Positions 4,493-8,794 of a stretch of DNA of 8,794 bases are shown here, piece after piece (the stretch's first letter is position 1; every line of letters begins with the position of its first letter). The notes under the pieces were generated by a model. It was not told the DNA's origin and searched no databases. It was given only the letters and a program-made list of their open reading frames with translations. A program made the translations under genes and the position numbers. The DNA comes from Clostridia bacterium (GTDB taxonomy: Bacteria > Bacillota > Clostridia > Oscillospirales > Acutalibacteraceae): assembly GCA_017631705.1 (NCBI GenBank), contig JAGBSU010000176.1, positions 1-8,794 on the forward strand, read 5' to 3'.

Positions 4493-6720
4493 ATTATATC
4501 ATCCAAATGGCGGTCACCGGTGTTTTGAATTTGAATTAAACGATAGTATTTTCCTTGTTTCTTCATCAATTCTTCGTGCGAACCGCATTCCAAAATTTTA
4601 CCCTTATCGACTACAATAATTTTGTTTGCTTTACGCAGGGTAGATAAGCGGTGGGCAATCATCAAGGTGGTACGGCCGCTGATAAGCCGTTCAATGGCAC
4701 CTTGAATTAAATGTTCGGTTTCGCTGTCAACCGAAGCGGTTGCCTCGTCAAAAATCAGCATAGACGGATTTTTCAAAATCGCACGGGCAATGGACAGACG
4801 TTGCCGTTCACCACCGGATAAGCCGGTGCCGCGTTCACCCAAAACGGTGTCATACGCATCCGGCAAACGCACAATAAAGTCGTGTGCGTTGGCAATGTCG
4901 GCGGCATGGATGACCTCCTCGATGCCGGCATCGGGATTGGAAAAGGCAATGTTTTTGAATACGGTGTCGCGGAACATCAGCGGCTCTTGTTGCACAAAAC
5001 CGATTTTGGAGCGATAAGATTCCAAATCAATGGTGCGTATATCCTGCCCGTCAACTAAAATTTCACCGTCGTATTGGTCATAAAACCGCATGAGTAGGTT
5101 AATCAGCGTGCTTTTTCCGGAGCCGGTTGTCCCCACAATTCCTACAATATCGCCTGGTTCAATCACCAGATTGATATCGTCCAAGGTTTTTGAGACTTTA
5201 TCAAAGGAAAAGGACACATGGCGGAATTCAATGCGTCCGCGCAACGATTGTACGTTATTCCCTTCACCGAAATTTTTCTCCGGTTCGGCATCTAAAATAT
5301 CCAGCAACCGTTCGGCGGAGGTGAGCATATTCTGATAACTATCGGACAGATTGGCAAAAAAACTTACCGGTCCGTAGAACATGCTGGTATACGAAATAAA
5401 GGATACTAACAAACCGAGCGAGATGTTGTTGGAGGTCATAACCCAATTGCCGCCGATGCCCCACACCACCAATGAACCGCAGAGGGCAAAAAAGGAAACG
5501 GTATTAGGAAAAATACTTGCCGCGACAGAGGCTTTGCGGTCTTCTTTTAACCACTCATTGTTATACTGCTCAAATTTTTCCACGGTGCGTTTTTCAGCGG
5601 TAAAGGATTTGATGACCCGTACGCCTGGCAGGGTGTCGGTCAGTAACGAAGAGATCGCTGACCAACGCAACCAGGTGCGTTGATAAATAGGGCGTATTTT
5701 CTTAGAAAAAATGCGTGAGCCGATGACAACGGCAGGAATGGGGATAAGCGATAAAATCGCCAGCTTCCAGTCCATAAACAACATAATTGCCATAATGCCT
5801 ATCAGCGTAAAGAACTGAACAATAGCATCCTGTGACATCCGCAAGGTGAAATTCAGTAACACATTGGTATCCCCGCTGATTCGCGAAATTATCGAGCCGG
5901 TGCTTGTTTTGTCATAAAAGGTAACCGGCAGATATTGTGCTTTGCGGTAAATGTCGTTACGCATACCGGTTAAAAACATACCGCCGGCAACTCGCATATG
6001 GTGTGCACGCAACGCACCGGAAATGTGTTGAATGGCATATACCAAGAACAGCAAAATCACCAAATAATACAAATTGGTGAGATTTTTACTCGGAATGACA
6101 GAGTCAATAAGGGTACGGGAAATAAAAGGAGGAGCCAATGCCATGGTAGTAGTGAGCGCGGATAGTAGTAAGCAAAACAGTAAACGCCACTTTTGTGGTT
6201 TCATGTATTGCCATAAGCGTTTGATCAAATGCCCTTTGTTCATGCAGTTGACACACGGAGCACCGCGATGCATCAGCATTCTGCCGCATTTCGGGCAAAT
6301 ACAGCGTTTTTTTTCTAAGAAAGCAGTAATGATATTTAATTCTTCGGCTTCGTTAGCACCGTCTTTAGCCATGTGGGATAAAAAGGTGGCGATGGCTTCG
6401 GCAAAGGCGACCACAGCAAAGGAAAAACGAAGCACGGTGGTGCCGTTCACCTGAAAAACTGCATTGCCGTATAGGCGGCGTACCTTCACCTCGGTAATAG
6501 CACGGCGGTCAATAAAAAAGCCCTCGTCGGTTGCGTTTTCTTCCACGCAGAACAAACGGCGGTCAGTAACGACCAATGCCGAATTTCCGTACTGTGAAGA
6601 TAATTGCAAATCACCGACAAGAGCGACTAAAATGCGTTCCTTTGCGAGAAGGCGAACTCTGACTTGTTCCTCTAAAAGCGGGGGGAGCGGTTTATTGGAA
6701 AGTGTAACGGTAAATGACAT
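4486..6720 (-). CDS. ABC exporter with N-terminal PH-like domain and zinc ribbon (DUF1854-associated)
   Basis: A 744-residue half-transporter that should work as a dimer in the cytoplasmic membrane; the substrate is unknown. Residues about 15-120 look like a bacterial PH-like domain (beta-rich, with SALVVTDRRLFCV). Residues 140-160 form a zinc ribbon (C142xxC145, C156xxC159). Residues about 168-460 are an exporter-type membrane domain with several hydrophobic segments. The ATPase follows: Walker A GTTGSGKST (530-538), Q-loop FVQQEP (575-580), signature LSGGERQ (634-640), Walker B MLIFDEA (654-660) and switch His690. All catalytic residues are present, so it is probably active. Ordinary exporters of this type are about 580 residues; the extra 160 are the N-terminal domains. 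AAAGGTG nine bases upstream supports the start. It is the first gene of the operon with DUF1854 and darA. The pairing resembles the ABC/DUF1854 pairs annotated near cyanophycin genes elsewhere. Confidence 0.93.
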   Translation of the reverse strand: MSFTVTLSNKPLPPLLEEQVRVRLLAKERILVALVGDLQLSSQYGNSALVVTDRRLFCVEENATDEGFFIDRRAITEVKVRRLYGNAVFQVNGTTVLRFSFAVVAFAEAIATFLSHMAKDGANEAEELNIITAFLEKKRCICPKCGRMLMHRGAPCVNCMNKGHLIKRLWQYMKPQKWRLLFCLLLSALTTTMALAPPFISRTLIDSVIPSKNLTNLYYLVILLFLVYAIQHISGALRAHHMRVAGGMFLTGMRNDIYRKAQYLPVTFYDKTSTGSIISRISGDTNVLLNFTLRMSQDAIVQFFTLIGIMAIMLFMDWKLAILSLIPIPAVVIGSRIFSKKIRPIYQRTWLRWSAISSLLTDTLPGVRVIKSFTAEKRTVEKFEQYNNEWLKEDRKASVAASIFPNTVSFFALCGSLVVWGIGGNWVMTSNNISLGLLVSFISYTSMFYGPVSFFANLSDSYQNMLTSAERLLDILDAEPEKNFGEGNNVQSLRGRIEFRHVSFSFDKVSKTLDDINLVIEPGDIVGIVGTTGSGKSTLINLLMRFYDQYDGEILVDGQDIRTIDLESYRSKIGFVQQEPLMFRDTVFKNIAFSNPDAGIEEVIHAADIANAHDFIVRLPDAYDTVLGERGTGLSGGERQRLSIARAILKNPSMLIFDEATASVDSETEHLIQGAIERLISGRTTLMIAHRLSTLRKANKIIVVDKGKILECGSHEELMKKQGKYYRLIQIQNTGDRHLDDIMR

Positions 6721-6769
6721 ACATAATCACACCTTTCATGTTCGAATGGTGGGTGTATCGGACACTTAC

Positions 6770-6798
6770 TTTTTAGCACTTTTTTTAAAAAAAGTCAA
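6770..6798 (-). promoter_or_regulatory. Probable promoter of the ABC-DUF1854-darA operon
   Basis: Minus-strand -35 TTGACT (6798-6793), a 17-bp spacer and an extended -10 TGC-TAAAAA (-10 at 6775-6770, four of six matches). The spacer holds most of an 18-bp palindrome of seven T and seven A residues (6778-6795). The leader would be about 45 bases. The 128-bp gap between dut and the ABC gene holds no strong dut terminator, so some read-through from queH-dut is possible. Confidence 0.55.
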
Positions 6799-6848
6799 CC
6801 TTTTTTTGGCAAGAAACGAAAATAAAATTAATAATCAATAATGAATAA

Positions 6849-7349
6849 TCAAACGCCACCGGTACTGCCGAGACCGCCGTTGCGAACTGTGTCGACACAA
6901 TCGTCTACCGTGATGCCGTATTCCACAAATACGCCTTGGGCAAAGGCGGCACCGGCAGGGAGTTCCACTGTTTTGTTTTCGCGAGAATCATTGGTGAGTT
7001 TGATGAGAATATGACCCTCATTATCTGAATAATAATAATCGCTGTCAATAATACCCACCGTGTTGTTAAGTTGCAGACGAAACTTAAAGCCGAGACCGCT
7101 GCGCGGATAGATTTTCAGCACCCAGCCTTCGTCGATACGCACGCGCATACCGGTGGGGATTTTGACACTTTGGCCGGGAGCGAGCGTGAGCGGGCAGGGT
7201 AAATAAAAGTCGTAACCTGCCGAACCGGATGTGGCACGACGCGGCAAAGCCGGCAAAGCCGGTACGGCGATTTCGGTGCCGAACGAATCGGCAAAATCGG
7301 CGGCAAAGCGGGCAGGGGATACAGTGTTAAATTCTGCAATACGTTTCAT
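6849..7349 (-). CDS. dut: dUTPase (deoxyuridine 5'-triphosphate nucleotidohydrolase)
   Basis: Hydrolyses dUTP to dUMP and pyrophosphate, keeping uracil out of DNA and supplying dUMP for dTMP synthesis; the family forms homotrimers in the cytoplasm. All five motifs are visible in the 166 residues: SAGYD (43-47), PRSGLG (82-87), NTVGIIDSDY (97-106), FAQGVF (136-141) and the C-terminal NGGLGSTGG (158-165 region). The form with GIIDSDYYYSDNEGHI is typical of clostridial enzymes. The start at 7349 is fixed by GGAGG eight bases upstream; the frame stays open further upstream but that part overlaps queH and is not used. A tandem 9-base repeat at 7243-7260 encodes the Pro-Ala-Leu run before motif 1. 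It lies 22 bases after queH, probably in the same operon. Confidence 0.95.
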   Translation of the reverse strand: MKRIAEFNTVSPARFAADFADSFGTEIAVPALPALPRRATSGSAGYDFYLPCPLTLAPGQSVKIPTGMRVRIDEGWVLKIYPRSGLGFKFRLQLNNTVGIIDSDYYYSDNEGHILIKLTNDSRENKTVELPAGAAFAQGVFVEYGITVDDCVDTVRNGGLGSTGGV

Positions 7350-7371
7350 GATAACGTCCTCCGAAACGGTG

Positions 7372-7908
7372 TTATTTTTTCTTGCGGTAGCGTTCTTCTT
7401 CGCTGAAAATGCAACCGCAGTATTTTTGCATGTAAAAGCCGTTGTCACGTGCCTTTTGTTGACCTTCGCGGAAATACGGGCGAAAATCCCGATACAAAAA
7501 GGAAACACCGTGGTTGGCGGCGACTTCGTTTGCTACTTTAATAATTAACTCGTGGTTTTGATAGGGGCTGATAAGCAAGGTGGTGGTGAAAGCATCAAAC
7601 CCGTTTTCTGCCGCGGTGCGGGCGGTTTCTTCCAATCGTGTACGGTAACAGTTTTCACAACGGTTGTCAAAATCCGTGCCCACGGTTTGCAAAAATGGAC
7701 GCAAACCGTATTCATCTTTGAGCAGTACCGGCAGGTGAATGGCGGCAGCATGCTCGGTTAACGTGTTGCGACGACTGCGGTATTCCGTGTAGGGATGGAT
7801 GTTGGGGTTGTACCAAAAAGCGGTAACGGCAAAATCTTCTTCCCGCAAAACTTCTATACAACGCACGGCACACGGAGCGCAACAAGTATGCAGCAATACG
7901 GAGTCCAT
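7372..7908 (-). CDS. queH: QueH, epoxyqueuosine reductase
   Basis: Catalyses the last step of queuosine synthesis, reducing epoxyqueuosine to queuosine at position 34 of tRNAs with GUN anticodons. It is the iron-sulphur alternative to the cobalamin enzyme QueG (formerly DUF208). The 178 residues show the family's cysteine sets: HTCCAPC at 7-13, CENC at 84-87 and CGC at 164-166. YNPNIHPYTEYRSR (33-46) and TTTLLISPYQNH (108-119) are further family blocks. These cysteines are the expected iron-sulphur and metal ligands. GAGGTGA upstream of the ATG is the ribosome site. It is the first gene of a probable queH-dut operon; no other queuosine gene is in the window. Confidence 0.94.
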   Translation of the reverse strand: MDSVLLHTCCAPCAVRCIEVLREEDFAVTAFWYNPNIHPYTEYRSRRNTLTEHAAAIHLPVLLKDEYGLRPFLQTVGTDFDNRCENCYRTRLEETARTAAENGFDAFTTTLLISPYQNHELIIKVANEVAANHGVSFLYRDFRPYFREGQQKARDNGFYMQKYCGCIFSEEERYRKKK

Positions 7909-7937
7909 AATAGTTCACCTCTCTTGTTTGTGTATCC

Positions 7938-7946
7938 AGTATAGCA
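7938..7946 (-). promoter_or_regulatory. Extended -10 promoter of queH-dut
   Basis: The minus strand reads TGC-TATACT (-10 at 7943-7938), an extended -10 one base off consensus, about 30 bases upstream of the queH ATG. No good -35 lies 17 bases upstream, which is usual for extended -10 promoters. Confidence 0.6.
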
Positions 7947-8006
7947 TACCTTTTTGCAAAAAGAAAGAGATACGGAAAATCTTAGCAGAAAATTTCTGGT
8001 TAACTC

Positions 8007-8035
8007 TTTACAGAGAGACTTATTTATAGTAAAAT
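8007..8035 (+). promoter_or_regulatory. Sigma-A promoter of pyrH
   Basis: -35 TTTACA (8007-8012), a 17-bp spacer and -10 TAAAAT (8030-8035), each hexamer one base off consensus. Transcription would start near 8042, about 30 bases before the pyrH ATG. An inverted repeat (8019-8045) covers the -10. Confidence 0.75.
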
Positions 8036-8045
8036 ACTAAATAAG
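8019..8045 (+). promoter_or_regulatory. Inverted repeat over the pyrH -10 element
   Basis: CTTATTTATAGTA (8019-8031) and TACTAAATAAG (8035-8045) are inverted repeats that match over 11 bases except for a two-base bulge, with three bases between. The position over the -10 and probable start site would suit a repressor operator. It is AT-rich, so chance is possible. Confidence 0.35.
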
Positions 8046-8071
8046 ATTATATAGGAAATGGGTGTGGGAAT

Positions 8072-8779
8072 ATGGTGCTGAAATATAAACGCATTTTATT
8101 AAAGCTCAGCGGTGAGGCATTGGCCGGGGCACAAAAGCATGGTTTGGATTTTGATACGGTTAACCGTGTATGTGCTTCCATTAAAGATTGTGTCGATGCC
8201 GGTGCACAAATTGCTATTGTGGTAGGCGGCGGCAACTTCTGGCGCGGTCGTTCCAGCGGCGAGATGGATCGCACGCGTGCCGATCACATGGGTATGCTGG
8301 CAACCACCATCAACTCGTTGGCGTTGGCAGATTCATTGGAGCAACTCGGCTGTGAAGTGCGGGTGCAAACGGCGATTGCTATGCACGAGATTGCTGAACC
8401 GTATATTCGCAATCGTGCGGTACGTCATTTGGAAAAAGGTCGTGTGGTGATTTTCGGTTGCGGTACGGGTAACCCGTTCTTCTCAACCGATACGGCTTCG
8501 GCTTTGCGTGCTTTGGAAATTGAAGCCGATATTATTTTCAAAGCCAGTATGGTCGATGGCGTGTACGACAGCGACCCCAAAAAGAATCCCAATGCCGTGC
8601 GGTACGAAACGCTGTCTTTTATGGATGTCCTTAACAAGGATTTGAAGGTAATGGATTCTACTGCCGCCAGCTTGTGTAACGATAACCATCTTCCCATTTT
8701 GGTCTTTAACTTAGAACAACCCGAAAACATTGTGCGTGCTATCAGCGGCGAAAATATCGGTACTGTTGTACATTCTTAA
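8072..8779 (+). CDS. pyrH: UMP kinase (uridylate kinase)
   Basis: Phosphorylates UMP to UDP with ATP, a committed step towards all pyrimidine nucleoside triphosphates; bacterial PyrH is a cytoplasmic hexamer of the amino-acid-kinase fold. The 235 residues are full length. Motifs are KLSGEAL (11-17), GGGNFWRG (52-59), the ADHMGMLAT block (70-78), [17 protein letters not shown] (131-147) and [13 protein letters not shown] (161-173). The ribosome site is weak: only AGGAAATGGG and GTGTGGGA precede the ATG, unlike the strong sites elsewhere in the window; a GTG directly follows the ATG. It has its own promoter and is divergent from queH-dut. In many bacteria it follows rpsB-tsf and precedes frr. 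Here tsf is absent upstream, and anything downstream lies beyond the window. Confidence 0.97.
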   Translation: MVLKYKRILLKLSGEALAGAQKHGLDFDTVNRVCASIKDCVDAGAQIAIVVGGGNFWRGRSSGEMDRTRADHMGMLATTINSLALADSLEQLGCEVRVQTAIAMHEIAEPYIRNRAVRHLEKGRVVIFGCGTGNPFFSTDTASALRALEIEADIIFKASMVDGVYDSDPKKNPNAVRYETLSFMDVLNKDLKVMDSTAASLCNDNHLPILVFNLEQPENIVRAISGENIGTVVHS

Positions 8780-8794
8780 GCAGAGAAGTCATAT

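Noticed and set aside
6074..6454. Long open frames on the plus strand opposite the ABC gene, and similar ones opposite clpC, mcsB, mcsA, queH and pyrH
   Set aside because: They mirror real genes, lack ribosome sites and show no recognisable protein features.
6778..6795. T7A7 palindrome as a terminator of dut
   Set aside because: The stem would be almost only A-U pairs with no room for a loop, and it lies inside a plausible promoter; termination is unlikely to be strong.
6849..7349. dUTPase as a sign of a prophage
   Set aside because: No phage genes, integrase or attachment sites are nearby, and it sits in a compact chromosomal operon with queH.
7350..7508. Longer dut frame reaching into queH
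   Set aside because: The extra residues do not resemble dUTPase, overlap queH, and a strong ribosome site marks the internal ATG at 7349.
1..8794. CRISPR arrays, tRNA, rRNA, riboswitches or insertion sequences
   Set aside because: No spaced direct repeats, tRNA cloverleaf, terminal inverted repeats or transposase motifs were seen on reading either strand.

Overview
The window looks like chromosomal DNA of a Firmicute of the class Clostridia. The main reason is an intact ctsR-mcsA-mcsB-clpC heat-shock operon under a CtsR operator. Clostridial-type QueH, dUTPase and DarA, strong AGGAGG-like ribosome sites and sigma-A promoters agree with this. The species cannot be named from this sequence. 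There are no RNA genes, insertion sequences or CRISPR arrays. All genes look intact except clpC, which runs off the left edge.

Left third (1-3100, minus strand): read right to left, ctsR, mcsA, mcsB and clpC form one tightly packed unit. The promoter upstream of ctsR is covered by CtsR-type heptads. CtsR represses the unit. McsA activates the arginine kinase McsB, which inactivates CtsR and tags proteins for ClpC-ClpP.

Middle (3100-3660, plus strand): two tandem genes encode very small Cys-rich one-helix membrane proteins of 50 and 32 residues. Their shared part is nearly identical in protein but differs at many synonymous sites, so this is an old duplication kept by selection. A leader hairpin precedes the first gene. 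Two strong GC-rich hairpins follow the second, and the outer one can terminate transcription from both sides.

Centre-right (3658-6800, minus strand): a three-gene operon. It encodes a 744-residue ABC exporter with an unusual N-terminal PH-like domain and zinc ribbon, a DUF1854 protein that overlaps it, and a DarA/PstA-type cyclic-di-AMP receptor. This is the most interesting functional grouping, because it suggests second-messenger input to a transporter of unknown substrate.

Right (6849-8794): queH and dut (minus strand, 22 nt apart) are divergent from pyrH (plus strand). Each side has its own recognisable promoter. pyrH is not preceded by tsf here. frr often follows pyrH but would lie beyond the right edge.
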